A stretch of 64,000 bases of DNA, taken from the NCBI GenBank assembly GCA_951213105.1, contig OX578138.1, forward strand, positions 90,250,914 through 90,314,913, read 5' to 3'. This document shows positions 46,771-57,095 of the stretch, piece after piece. The DNA comes from Amaurobius ferox. Lineage: Eukaryota; Arthropoda; Arachnida; Araneae; Amaurobiidae. The position numbers and the translations under genes are program-made. Under the pieces are notes generated by a model. That model ran no database searches and was not told where the DNA came from. It was given only the letters and a program-made list of their open reading frames with translations. Positions within the stretch are counted from its first letter, which is position 1. Each line of letters opens with the position of its first letter.

Positions 46771-47537
46771 AGCGTTTAAATGTTTATTTGTGTACTTTTA
46801 TTTGCGTTTTATTTTTAACTAAAGAAAGTTTTTTATTTGGTTACCCTCATTTTTAAAGTTTTACATTTCTTTAGACTCGGTGAAACGGGATACAACTCCC
46901 CCCCTCCCTTAATTTTGAAGATGTTATTTTGGGGGTAACATTGCTGTGAGATAGTTAAACGCAGATATCATCAGTTACTTATTACTTCTCAGATTTTGAT
47001 AAAATTTCTGATATTGACAATTTTTTTTCGAAAGAGGAAACTGTATCTGTTAAAAATGTCAAACTAGTGTACTCCGCTCTTAAATTTATCGAGGCCTTAT
47101 AATTATGAGAAATAATAAAATAGTCCTTTATAACGCATGCACTCCAAAATGTTAAAAATTAAGCATGGGCCACTGTGATGTTGCCTGCATTAATATAAAA
47201 TATTAAACTGTCCATAGCGTTGCGTAATGGGCTGGCACTCCATGAGTGGGTTTGAATATATCTCAACTGGAATTTTGCCCGAGCTGGCATATTTCCCCGA
47301 CTAAGTCCATATCATATAATTATATATTGTGATTTTAGTTTCTTGGGGAAAACAATGAATGGATCTGAAACAATATAAAATCTGAGACTTGCTTCGTCGT
47401 GGGATAATTCTCTGATGCATTTTGGAACGTTTCCAAATTGACCGGGCTGTTCTGTTTCGTATTTTCTAACTTAAGCAGACTCTAATTCAATCCTTGACAT
47501 GTTGTTTTCGAATTAGAGGCTTCTGAATTCCTCGTTT

Positions 47538-47539
<2 letters not shown>
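46771..47539. other. No gene seen
   Basis: AT-rich, nothing recognised. Confidence 0.4.

Positions 47540-47604
<65 letters not shown>
47540..47604. repeat. (TA)n microsatellite with flanking duplication
   Basis: A pure TA run bordered on the left by ATTCCTCGTTTGGT and 13 bp beyond its right edge by ATTCCTCGTTTGGGATAT. The duplicated flank suggests replication slippage or a small TA-targeted event. Confidence 0.95.
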
Positions 47605-47607
<3 letters not shown>

Positions 47608-47736
47608 ATTACTCATATTCCTCGTTTGGGATATAAGTAATTATAAAATATTAAATCACCAAAGCAGTCAAACCACGTCTATAATGCCGATGAAAGAAAT
47701 TAACAGCATTGGCTTAATATTGAAGATTAACGAAGT

Positions 47737-47742
<6 letters not shown>

Positions 47743-47791
<49 letters not shown>
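47743..47791. repeat. (TA)n microsatellite
   Basis: A 49-bp TA run following a TGTGTA lead, 230 bp upstream of the Tc1 copy. Confidence 0.95.
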
Positions 47792-47798
<7 letters not shown>

Positions 47799-48019
47799 AT
47801 GTTTTGCAAAACAAGTGAAGCATCCCTAAAATATAATCCGATAATCTCGAAATTTCGCATGCAAATTCCTTTTTACTAAGTATGCAAGTGATTAAATTTG
47901 CAAGGCCAATTAGTGTTAACTTCGGACATAGCTCTAATGCGCAACTAACATTCTATAAAACAGGTTTAAAATGTGAACCGATTATCTTTGCTCGTTATAG
48001 GCGCTGAGTTCAGTGGATA

Positions 48020-48747
48020 CACAGACAATAATGCTGTTATGACGTTGCCGAAGACATTATAAGAAATTAGACAAGTTCGAACGTGGTCATATAGTCGGGA
48101 TGCGTGAATCGGGCTAGTCATACCGAGCAATAGGCAGCCATCTGCATCGAACGGACACTGCTGTGCAAAGGTTCTGGCAGCAATGGTTGCTGCAAGGAAC
48201 TCATCGGCGAAATGAAAGCTGTGGTAAGCCAAGCTGCACGAATGCGACGTAAGATCGGATGATTGTCCTACAGGTCCGAACTGGCCCAACGGCATCATTG
48301 TCCGCCATTCAACGTTCTACAGCCTCTTCCATACCATCGGCGGTAACTTCCACCCTCTCACGGCGCTTGGTTGAGGTGGGGTTACGCTCAAGGCGGCCTT
48401 TAAGACTTCTGCCCATAACTCCACAATAGCAACAGTGTCGTTTGGAGTGGTGTCGTAGCCGAGTATCATGCATGTCAGCAGACTGGCATCGCATAGTGTT
48501 CAACGATGAATCATGTTTCACTCTTTCATCAGATGACCAGCGGGTACTTGGGTGGAGGAGTCAGGGGCCAACGGTCCCAATCAGCCTTTGTTTTAGACAG
48601 GCAAACAGCCATTAACCCCTGGTGTGATGGTGTGGGGTGCTATCACTTATGACAGCAGGTCGCCCCTAGTCATCCTGCGTACAACTTTATCAGCTCAACG
48701 ATATGTTGGTGAAATCCTGGGATCGTTTGCATTACACTTCATGGCAC
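48020..48747 (+). pseudogene. Tc1-family transposase, N-terminal two-thirds
   Basis: In mixed frames the translation gives KLDKFERGHIVGMRESG (first helix-turn-helix), YRAIGSHLHRTDTAVQRFW, a RSTASS..SAVTSTLSRRL linker, then WHRIVFNDESCFTL with the first catalytic Asp near 48500, and VMVWGAI near 48625. Stops and frameshifts break it at several points. At 48747 it is interrupted by the LINE, and continues in register at 55216 with MARQSGSIFQQDNATPHTA. A cut-and-paste transposase, inactive before or after the LINE landed. Confidence 0.85.
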
Positions 48748-48749
48748 AT

Positions 48750-48868
48750 GTCAACGGCCGTACCGTGCTGAAAACACCGGTTCTAGTTAGATCACCGAAG
48801 TCAGGCAGCATCGAGCGCGGTTAGTACTTGGGTGGGTGACTACCTGGGAACACCGCGTGATGTTGGCA
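48750..48868 (+). rRNA. 5S rRNA sequence (full-length pseudogene) fused to LINE
   Basis: About 119 bp align end to end with an arthropod 5S rRNA: GTCAACGGCCGTACC at the start, ATCACCGAAGTCAGGCAGC in the middle, GCGCGGTTAGTACTTGGGTG and CTGGGAACACCGCGTGATG toward the end, closing with TTGGCA. The ends pair as helix I (GTCAAC with GTTGGC). Compared with what I remember of the 5S consensus, substitutions fall in the internal control region (GTCAGGCAGC for GTTAAGCAAC-like, GACTACC for GACCGCC), so TFIIIA binding may be weakened. It sits directly after the target duplication and before the LINE 5' UTR, not in a tandem 5S array, so it is a retrotransposed or promoter copy and not a normal rRNA gene. 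Confidence 0.88.
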
Positions 48869-49020
48869 AATATCGGGCGCGGTAGCCCGGTGGTTTGCGC
48901 GCTGGATTTCCACGCTGCCGCAACTGCTGCCGTGTTCATGCGGAGTACGATCACGTTAAACATGTGGGGCCGTAAGTCCTTCCGAGAGGTTGGTGGTAGG
49001 GGAAGGAGGGTACGGTTCCT
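48869..49020 (+). promoter_or_regulatory. LINE 5' UTR with tRNA-like A-box block
   Basis: CGCGGTAGCCCGGTGGTTTG then CGCGCTGGATTTCCACGC looks like the 5' half of a tRNA (A box TAGCCCGGTGG) with a degenerate B region near GTGTTCATGCGG. The same block heads the SINE-like element at 5220-5498. Pol III-type control or a structural role for the leader is possible; neither is shown here. Confidence 0.5.
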
Positions 49021-50691
49021 GTGGATTCTTCCCCCACTGGGTTCCGGTCTAAATTGGGTGGCACTTTCCGGCCGTCCAAACAGTTATCTTCTTCTAAACC
49101 TGTGACAACAACTTCATTAAAACCAGCGTGGTCATCCTTTGCAAAACAAGTTCCGTCCTCCTCCAAACCAGTATCCACAAGTACCTCTCCTGCTGTCACA
49201 AACTCTTCTTCCCTTGCAAACTCTTCCAACCCTTCTCTGTCCTCCTTACCTTTGTTACCTCCTACCGCTTTGGACTCTTCTTCAACTGCTTCGGCTGTCT
49301 CTGCTCCTCCCGTACCTGTTCCTGCTTCTCCTGCTGCCGTTACTGTCCCTGCTTTTGCTCCTCCGGATCTCATCCTATCTCCTTCTACTGCTTCCGTCAC
49401 CGTTTCAGCTCCTTCGTCTTCTCCGGTTCCAGGAACTTCTTCAAAATCTGACGAACACTTATCCACTCCTGGTCCATCAACCTCTTCCAGTCCCGGCTCA
49501 ACATTTACTGATATTGAAATCCACACCTCAACATCAACAATGAACAAGTGGCAAAAATTCTCCAAAATATATTAAGAATAGAAAAGTATTACGCTAAAAA
49601 TGTTAAACTCAACGCCACTCACAAAGCATACACCGAGGAAAAATTCAAGGATATAAAAATTTCTTGTCACATCTTAGAGAACAACGTGGGCTTGATTCCT
49701 TCTCCTCGTCCTCGTCCTCCTCCTGTGAGTGCCGAATCCTTTGCCACTCTCACAAAAAATCTGAATGACAACTTAGCAAATTTTCAAAACAAAATCAGCT
49801 CAGAATTCAAGGCCTTGTCCTCCTCCATCCTTAAAGAAATACAGTCACAAATCAAGAACTCTGTCCAACAATCCATAAAGAAAAATGCTCCATCCTTGGC
49901 TTCTACCTCCATGCCTTTGACTCGGCCTTCTACCGTTCCAGCCAGCAGACTACTCCAGCATTCTCTTACAAGGAATTGATCGCTCTAAAGACAATGTTCA
50001 ACTTCACAAGGACCTCATCTCTCTCCGGTGTCCCCAGGGCATTAACATAAAAAACATCTCTGCCCTCCCCAATGGGACTCTTAAAGTCACGTGCAAAGAA
50101 ACCAACCCTGAAAAACTATTGCCAATTTTTCAAAACTCATTGATCAAGGATAAATTTACAGTTAAGTTGCAGGAGGACAGAAAGAAGGCTTTAATTCTGT
50201 TCAACATACCAGCTACCTTTAATGAAGAGAATGTGAAAGCCCTCTTGTGCATCAATCACCCTACAATTAAATTAGAGGATATTCGAATCTTAAAGACTTT
50301 CCAAACCAGGTCCGGAAGTGTTAACTGGGTGGTTCTCACAAACATTGGATCAGCAAACCTCATCTTAGAGTCAAAAAACTGTACCACCATTTTAAATCAT
50401 ACCAAGTTAAAAAATACATTGCTTTGAAAATGTGCCACAAGTGCCAGGGGTATGGCCATGTGGCAAACTTTTTTCCATTACCAAGTCGGAAACTGTAGCC
50501 ACTATACACGCAGTGGCCACACATATCGGGAGTGCACAGCTGTGACTCCTACTTGCGTCAACTGCACTACCTCCAACAATGATAACCCTAATCTAAAATA
50601 TAGAACTAGACATACCACGCATGATCGCAAAAACTGTCAGACGTATCTTGCTGAGTTGGCTAGAATTCGCCAGCTCCTGAAAGAGGCTTGA
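49021..50691 (+). pseudogene. LINE ORF1 (gag-like RNA-binding protein), frameshifted
   Basis: ORF1 proteins coat the LINE RNA. The first part (49021-49575) is a ~170-residue Ser/Thr/Pro-rich low-complexity region starting SSPTGFRSKLGGTFRPSK. A frameshift near 49535-49548 leads to a helical segment (49548-49979) with VAKILQNILRIEKYY and a NLANFQNKISSEFKAL coiled-coil-like stretch. A second shift near 49955-49980 returns to the first frame, with GTLKVTCKETNPEKLLPIF and the RRM-like block KALILFNIPATFNEENVKAL to 50427. A third shift in an A-run near 50410 opens zinc knuckle 1 (CHKCQGYGHVAN, 50432). Knuckle 2 has its second Cys replaced by Tyr (CSHYTRSGHTYREC) and knuckle 3 is CVNC...HTTHDRKNC. 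The CCHC trio matches R1/Jockey/I-type ORF1s. The start codon is uncertain. Confidence 0.75.
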
Positions 50692-50866
50692 TATCTACAC
50701 GCCTTGCCTCTCTCCATTTAGTTATACGTTTGATTATTTGCCTTTTTATATATTAATGTTTTACAATTATACTGTATTTTTATGTTTACTGTATCTTTTA
50801 TGTTTTTGTATATCATTATATGTTTATTCTGGGTTTTCTCTCCCTCCCGAGTTCTGTTCCCCTTAA
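50692..50866 (+). other. ORF1-ORF2 spacer of the LINE
   Basis: About 175 bp, T-rich, with many TTTATGTTT-like words. Internal initiation or re-initiation would be needed for ORF2. Confidence 0.5.
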
Positions 50867-53188
50867 ATGACATTAGCAGGACTCCAAATCAACGTTAACC
50901 ATTCTCTTGCCGCCCACTCTAACCTATTCAAATTCACCTTAGACAATTCCATAGACGTTGTATGTCTTCAGGAGCCTTATGTAAACCAAAACAAAATTCT
51001 TTCCCCCCCTCCTGGTATTTGTCAATTCGCTTCCGCCTCCCTTAAAGCTGTTATCCTTATTTTTAACCCTCTTCTCATTGTAAATATCAAGTTCAAATCC
51101 CTCTCTTCTATTTTTATCGAACTTCTTCTCCCTGCTCTTCCTCCCTTAAATGTGGCAAGCATCTACTTCCCTCCCCATGATCACCTACCAACTTTACTTA
51201 GTGAAATCGAAACTTTTAACTTCTTTAACCCTAACTTCCTCCTCCTCTGAGACTTTAATGCCAGAGCTCGGTTGTGGGGATATGGCTTCACTGACCAGAG
51301 GGGATTGGACATAATAGACGTTTGCCTAAATAACAATTTAATAATATGCAACGATGTTAAGTGCGGTCCAACATTCGTTTCACATTTAGGAAATGGATAT
51401 CCCGATTTATCTCTTATAAACTTTTCCCTTTTCGACTTTATTCATTGCTGGGAGGTCCTCCCAAGTGACACACTTAGCGATCATAAATTTATCAAAATTA
51501 CCCTTAATCTTGACCCCCCCTCGGATAACTCATTTTTTCTAAAAACTCAATATGGCATATGTAGATTCATTTATAACTTCAGAAAAAACCTAACCTCCCT
51601 CTCCTCCCTTTTAGAAAACATCCAGGATACGACCTCTCTAGATTCCTTTTTCGAAACTTTTATTGATATTACTAAAAATTGTGCCATCAAATTCATAAAG
51701 AAGAAAAAATCAAAAACAATTAAAAACTTTTCCTGGTGGAACCCAGACCTATCTAAACAAAGAAATTATGTCACGGCTCTCTACAAAAAAATTAAGTCAC
51801 TTGAGAGGAACTCTGCCTCCCAAGCCGAAATTTCAACAGTCAAAATATTATACAAGCAAAACAGAGCAAAGTACAAATTGCAAATCAAGAAAACAAGACA
51901 AGATTCCTGGAGATCTTATTGCTCAAAGTGTAGTGTAACCTTTGGCTCTCACTTTAAATTCACATTTAAAAAACACAAAAAATTTAATGATATCAATCTC
52001 CAGTTTCCTGACTCTTCCTCCATAAATCACGAAGATAAATTGAAACGTTTGTTAGACCACCATTTTAAAGAAGATAATGACTTTTCCGTCTTCCCATCTC
52101 TAACTTTGCCTTCCGAGGGTTTGGGGGTAATCTCTGATGAAGAGCTTCCAGCAGTCTTTAAAAACTTGAAAAATGGCAAGTCCCCCGGCCTTGACAATAT
52201 TGACTTCACCATTTGGAAACAACTCTTTAAATTCTTCCCCTCTTTCCTCTCCAAAATTATAAACCTTTGTTTTAAATTCTGTCACTTTCCCTCTTGTTTA
52301 AAAAATGCAAATATCCTTTTCTTTAACAAACCTGGAAAAGATCCCTCTCTCCGCTCCTCTTACCGGCCTATCTGTCTTCTACCTACCTTTGGCAAAATTC
52401 TAGAAAAAATCTTTATAAATAAACTCAACTTTTGGCTTTCCTCCTCTGGAGCTCTTCATCCTCTACAGTTTGGCTTTAAAGAACTGACAAGCTGTGAGGA
52501 CGCTACTCTTAGGCTGATTGAGAACATCTCCAGTCATAAATCCCAACACTTTGTGACTCTGACCACCGTAGACATCTGCGGGGCTTTCGATAGCCTTAAT
52601 TGGACAATTTTACCCTCTACACTTCTAAACATTAATCTTCCAGAAACTTATCAAAATTTTATTTTTACCTATCTGAATAATAGACAAATCTCATTTACTA
52701 ACGGACCTTTCCAAATTACAACAAGCAGCTCTGCGGGCGCTCCCCAGGGTTCGGTAATATCACCCTCCCTGTGGAGCATTTACTTTAGTAGCATTCTCGA
52801 ACTAAATGATGATCTATATTATCTCCAGGCTTTCGCAGATGATCTTGCGGTGGTCACCTTCTCTTCCAATCTAAAATTGCTTCGCCAAAACACAAACAAT
52901 CTACTAAATCTGATCTCTTCCTCCCTGTCAGACCTTAAACTTTCTATTGCCCCCGAAAAATGTAGATCAATCGTATTCAACAAAAATCGCTCCAAAATCA
53001 GACAACGCCCTTCCTTCAAAATTTTAAACCATACAATCCAAACTACTAGACAACTTATATACTTAGGCATTACGATTGACGATAATCTTAAATGGAGCTC
53101 CCACATATTCAACCTTAGAGAGAAATGCTTCAAGTTTGCCAGCACCTTTGGGAGGATGACTGGTAGCAATTGGGGTGTTGATAAATAA
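50867..53188 (+). pseudogene. LINE ORF2: APE endonuclease and reverse transcriptase
   Basis: One frame with a single internal stop. The N-terminal apurinic-type endonuclease, which nicks the target, shows LQINVNHS (Asn), CLQEPYVN (Glu), SIYFPPH, DFNARARLWG (Asp, Asn) and LSDHKF (Asp-His). TGA at 51248-51250 sits just before DFNARARLWG, where related proteins have Gly, so a one-base GGA-to-TGA change explains it. Reverse transcriptase follows: NGKSPGLDNIDFTIW, KPGKDPSLRSSYRPICLLP, VDICGAFDSLNW (first catalytic Asp), GAPQGSVISPSLW, QAFADDLAVV (catalytic Asp pair) and YLGITIDDNLKWSSHI. A TAA at 53186-53188 interrupts the thumb, after which the same frame continues (KIWYLSVIEKIITFGAGVWG) to 53479. 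Otherwise all RT motifs are intact. Confidence 0.9.
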
Positions 53189-54396
53189 TTTCTAAAAATA
53201 TGGTATCTTTCGGTAATCGAAAAGATCATCACTTTCGGCGCGGGAGTTTGGGGAAAAGCTTTGACTGGGGCTCAGGTCAAAAAACTTTTATCTCTTCAAA
53301 GGATTTTTCTTCTAAAAATTTCTTGTGGTTTTCGGACTACTTCCAACATTTCTCTCTACTCCTTAACTGGTATCCCCCCTGTTCACCTTGTAATAAACTC
53401 TCTCTATAAAAAATTTACCTTTTGGAAACTCCGCCTCAATCTTTTTGATAATCCTGCCCTCCCTCCCCCGCTAAATTAAATTTGATCATAACCTTCCCCC
53501 TCTCCTTTACCCCCCTCTCAACGTTTGGTTAATCTGGTCCCCAGTGATCCCCTTCAATTCTCAAACATTAACATTTATACCGATGGCTCCGCCATAGAAG
53601 ACAACACGGGTTACGCCATCTGCATATTTACAAATGACTCCTTAGAAAATATATACACATTTAAACTCGAGCATGGGAACACAGTTTTCCAGGCAGAAAT
53701 TGCTGCAATCCACTATGCCATAAATTGGGCTTCTTCTAAAAACTTAAAAATTAACATATTTACTGATAGTCAATCATCTATTTCGGCCCTTCAGTCTATC
53801 AAAAACAAATCTAACTACCTCTCCAAAATCAAAATTAACGCTTATACTATTAAACATCTTTTTAACCTTTGTTGGGTAAAAGCACACTCCGACATCTCGG
53901 GCAACGAGGTCGCCGATAAACATGCCAAACTTGCCACCTCTTCTGGTTCCCCCTCCGCTCTTCCCTTCCCTTATTCCATTTTAAAAAAACACATTATAAA
54001 TTTGACATTCTAAAATCTTGGCAAACCTATCTAAATAATTATATTTCGCCCCGTACCCACGACCCGGCTAGAATTTTAACTTTCCTCCCTAGGGTAAATT
54101 TCAACTCCCAAATTACTAATAAATACCTTATATATTTTATAACGGGCCATGGACCCTTCCCTGAGTATTTATTTTCCTTTAAATGTAAATCCTCTTCCAG
54201 TTGTACCTGCGGTTCCTTCCGCGACGCCGATCATTTTGTATTTTCCTGCCCCCTTACCAAACCTTTTCACCTCTCTAAACCTTCTCCCCAAAATTTTGCG
54301 ACCTGGTTCTCGAGTGTTTGCTCCAACAAATCCTCCATTAACAAAATCAAAAACTGTGTTCTCATTGCAAGAGAAGTTTCAAACAAAATCTCTTAA
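53189..54396 (+). pseudogene. LINE ORF2 continued: thumb, RNase H and CCHC tail
   Basis: This is the same polypeptide downstream of the TAA at 53186. The stretch to 53476 reads on in frame; between about 53465 and 53524 two or more small indels shift the frame away and back. RNase H is then open (53525-54013): IYTDGSAIEDN, FQAEIAAIHYA, IFTDSQSSISAL and WVKAHSDISGNEVADKHAK supply the acidic residues and His. A loss of one A in the run at 53983-53989 shifts the rest, which continues as SWQTYLNNYISPRTHDPARI, YFITGHGPF, the Cys/His motif CTCGSFRDADHFVFSCP and ends ...REVSNKIS at the stop near 54396. The layout matches the copy at 3044-3886. Confidence 0.85.
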
Positions 54397-55210
54397 TCAG
54401 CCTGGGTTTTTTCTGCTTTCAATTTTTATCTCTGGCCGGTATGTGTGACTCCTCCCTCTTACTTTCCCGGTGGTGTCGTCGTTTGTTAGTGTTTTTGTTT
54501 TTGTTTAAGCTGCTTGTACCTTGCACGTTTTGTTGTAGTACTTGTGCGTTTTATCCCTTGTTTGAGCTGTTGGTTGTTTGTGTTTTGCATACCAACCTTG
54601 ATAAGCAATAATTATACCATGTTTCGTATTACATCCTATTACTTTATACTGGTTTCATATATATCATTAGTAGTAGAATGATATTTTTGTAATTTACCCT
54701 AGTCATTTTCTTACCACCATTTTTTTTCATCAACAAAATATCATATAATTTTTCTTCTTTTCAATTTTACATAATGTCATCCTCAATTTTATTCATGTCT
54801 TCATTTTCATTTTTGTCTTCACGCAAAATAAATTGTCATCAATTCTTAAACATGTCATCATTCTTCAATCCTGTCATCTAATCATCTACAACTGTCATCA
54901 AACATCATGTTTTATATCATGTCATCTTGCTAAATATCATGTCATCTATATTTAATCATGTCATCTAATCATCAAAATGTTAACTCATCTTCACCTCTTT
55001 GTACAACTCTTTGTAACCTCAATGTAAATTTTTTTAAACTTAAATAAACTTTGCCCCAGACCGTCGGACGTTGGCCGCCCCGGGAGTTGGCTTCCGCTAA
55101 CTCTTTTCCTGGCCGTCCAATTAGATGCTCAAGTCCTCAGGATGAGTCGGACGGCCTGGGTCTTCTACACCTTTCTGCTAAGTCTGACGGTCTGGGTCTC
55201 AACAACAACA
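54397..55210 (+). other. LINE 3' UTR, hairpin terminus and (AAC)n tail
   Basis: Three parts: a T/G-rich stretch to about 54760; an irregular array of TGTCATC and AATCATG words (54760-54990); then a terminal module. CCCAGACCGTCGGAC at 55058-55072 can pair with GTCGGACGGCCTGGG at 55146-55160, giving a long stem-loop, followed by a second GTCTGACGGTCTGGGTC and an (AAC)n tail (55199-55212). Short relatives of this terminus are at 4195-4255 and 5220-5300, so it is probably what the LINE's RT recognises. Confidence 0.7.
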
Positions 55211-55528
55211 ACACTTCATGGCACGCCAATCTGGGTCCATTTTCCAACAAGATAATGCCACGCCACATACGGCCCGCATATCTGTGGACTGTCTCCGTGC
55301 CGTTGATGCTGGTCCTTGGCAAGGTCACCAGACCTTTCGCCAATCGAACATGTATGGGGCATGCTAGGCTGTCAGATTCAGGCACCCGGAAATGTAGTAG
55401 ATCTGAAGCAACAATTGAGGAATGCCTGGCAGAATATATCGCAGGATGACATTAGGAAACTTTATCACTCCTTACATAGACATAGACAAGCATGCATTGA
55501 CCCCAAGAGGGGTTTCACCAATTACTGA
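55211..55528 (+). pseudogene. Tc1-family transposase, C-terminal third
   Basis: Continues the copy broken at 48747. GSIFQQDNATPHTARISVDC gives the second catalytic Asp; after a frameshift near 55315, ARSPDLSPIEHVWGMLG carries the catalytic Glu, and the protein ends RHRQACIDPKRGFTNY at 55526. The Asp-to-Glu spacing fits DD34E. The 5' 14 bp are the LINE target duplication. Confidence 0.88.
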
Positions 55529-55921
55529 TTTGAAAATTTATTGTGCAATTGCTAACCATTGATGAGTCCAGCGGCCTTGGTTTTGTAATCATTTCATTAT
55601 CTGTGGACTGTCTCCGTGCTGTTGATACTGGTCTTTGAATAGCAAGGTCACCAGATCTTTCGCCAATGGAACATATATGGGACATACTAGGCTGCCAGAT
55701 TCAGGCACCCGGAAATGTAGCAGATCTGGAGCAACAATTGAGGAATGCCTGGCAGAATATATCGTGGGATGACATTAGGAAACTTTATCACTCCTTACAC
55801 AGACATAGACAAGCATGCATTAACCCCAAGAGGGGTTTCACCAATTACTGATTTCAAAATTTAATGTGCAATTGCTAACAATTGATGAGTCCAGCGGCCT
55901 TGATTTTGTAATTATTTCATT
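55280..55921 (+). repeat. 319-bp tandem duplication of the Tc1 3' end
   Basis: ATCTGTGGACTGTCTCCGTG occurs at 55280 and 55599, offset 319 bp. Each unit holds the DDE Glu region, the C-terminal GFTNY, a stop and the tail TCCAGCGGCCTTG...TCATT. The second unit's C-terminal frame (55666-55851) is also open. The copies are very similar, so the duplication is recent relative to the transposon. Confidence 0.9.
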
Positions 55922-56960
55922 GAAAGGGTGCTCCACACCAAAACGTTCGAAATATGAAATGATAGGAAAGCATGCTTTGCCATAAGATAGAGACTTCAAA
56001 TTTGGTGTATGGGTAAATCGTTCGAAAGGAAGAAAGTGTGCAGTTTCAGATTTCCAATATTTTCTACTTAAGGGGGTGCCGCACACCAAAATGTTCGATT
56101 TACAGAATAAATGAGAAAACGCTCCTTTAAAATTTACTAGAATCTTGAAACTTGGTATATGGGCTAATCATTTGACGGAAACACGCAAGACGAATATAGT
56201 TTTTCAAAAATGTTAGTCAAAAAGTGAATTGATAAAAAGTCATGCTTCGAAATGAGATAGAGACTTCAAATTAGGTGTATGGGTAAATCGTTTGAAAAGG
56301 AGAAAGTGTGCAATTTCACATTTCCAATATTTTCTACTTAAGAGGTTTCGCACACCAAAACGTTCGAAAAGTGAAATGATAGGAAAGCATGCTTTGCGAT
56401 GAGATAGAGACTTCAAATTTGGTGTATGGGTAAATCGTTTGAAAAGGAGAAAGTGTATAATTTCAGATTTTTAATATTTTCTACTTAAGGGAGTGCCGCA
56501 ACACCAAAATGCTCGATTTACCGAATAAATGAGAAACGGCTCCATTAAAATTTAATAGAAGCTTGAAATTTGGTATATGGGCTAATCATTTGTCGAAAAC
56601 GCCCAATACGAATACGATTTTTCCAAAATGTTTGTTTTGGGAAGAGTGCTTCAGATAAAAACGTTCGAAAAGTGAATTGATATAAAAACATATTTCGGGA
56701 TGAGATAGAGGTATCACATTCGGTGTACGGGTAGATAATTTGGAAAGAAGAAAGTGTATAATTTCAGTTCACCAATATTTTCTACTTTAGGGGGTGCCAC
56801 ACACCAAAGTGTTCGAATGCCGGAATAAAGGAGAAACGCCATTTTTAAAACGTGATAGAGACTTGATATTTGGTGTACAGGCGAAGCATCTGATAGAAAT
56901 CACAAGAATAATAGAGTTTTTCAAAAATGTATATTTAAGGGTTTGGGTTGCCAGTTTTCT
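55922..56960 (+). repeat. ~147-bp satellite array in alternating dimers
   Basis: The anchor CACACCAAAACGTTCGA (or AATGTTCGATTT variant) recurs near 55930, 56083, 56350, 56500, 56660 and 56800; a degraded anchor near 56210 fills the gap. Units alternate between a type with GATAGAGACTTCAAATTTGG and one with AGAATCTTGAAACTTGG, so the higher-order repeat is about 290 bp. It starts immediately at the end of the duplicated Tc1 tail. Confidence 0.85.
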
Positions 56961-57095
56961 AGTTAGTTTGTAGAGATATATTCAGCTGATTATTTTTCAA
57001 AAAAACGATATGAACAAAGAATCAAATTAGTTTCATAACTCAATTACTGACAAATAGAGATATGCGGATTCCAAGTAATTCCCCCTCTCCTCGTA
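56961..57095. other. Spacer
   Basis: Short AT-rich sequence between the satellite and the Helitron. Confidence 0.5.

Larger units (their letters stand above)
48748..55210 (+). mobile_element. I-superfamily LINE with 5S rRNA at its 5' end, 6.46 kb
   Basis: The Tc1 host sequence ACACTTCATGGCAC is present at 48734-48747 and again at 55211-55224, a 14-bp target duplication that brackets the whole unit. Inside, in order: a complete 5S rRNA sequence (48750-48868), a tRNA-like/5' UTR block, ORF1 (gag-like with CCHC knuckles), ORF2 (APE endonuclease, RT, RNase H, CCHC tail), a 3' UTR rich in TGTCATC words, an inverted-repeat 3' end and an (AAC)n tail. Domain order places it in the I superfamily (I/LOA/R1 region). 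Few breaks are present, so it is a fairly recent insertion but not competent as it stands. Because the duplication lies outside the 5S, both parts were integrated in one event. Confidence 0.9.

Noticed and set aside
48750..48868. Functional chromosomal 5S rRNA gene
   Set aside because: It is a lone copy inside a retrotransposon insertion with substitutions in the internal control region and no 5S array spacing.
49128..49543. Leu/Pro- and Cys/Ser-rich plus-strand frames at 49128-49451 and 49139-49543
   Set aside because: Other-frame shadows of the same low-complexity ORF1 sequence.
48951..49565. 204-residue minus-strand acidic frame opposite LINE ORF1
   Set aside because: It is the complement of the Ser/Pro-rich low-complexity ORF1 region; no start context or domain of its own.
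52819..53232. 137-residue minus-strand frame within the RT region
   Set aside because: Antisense of conserved RT motifs; no independent signal.
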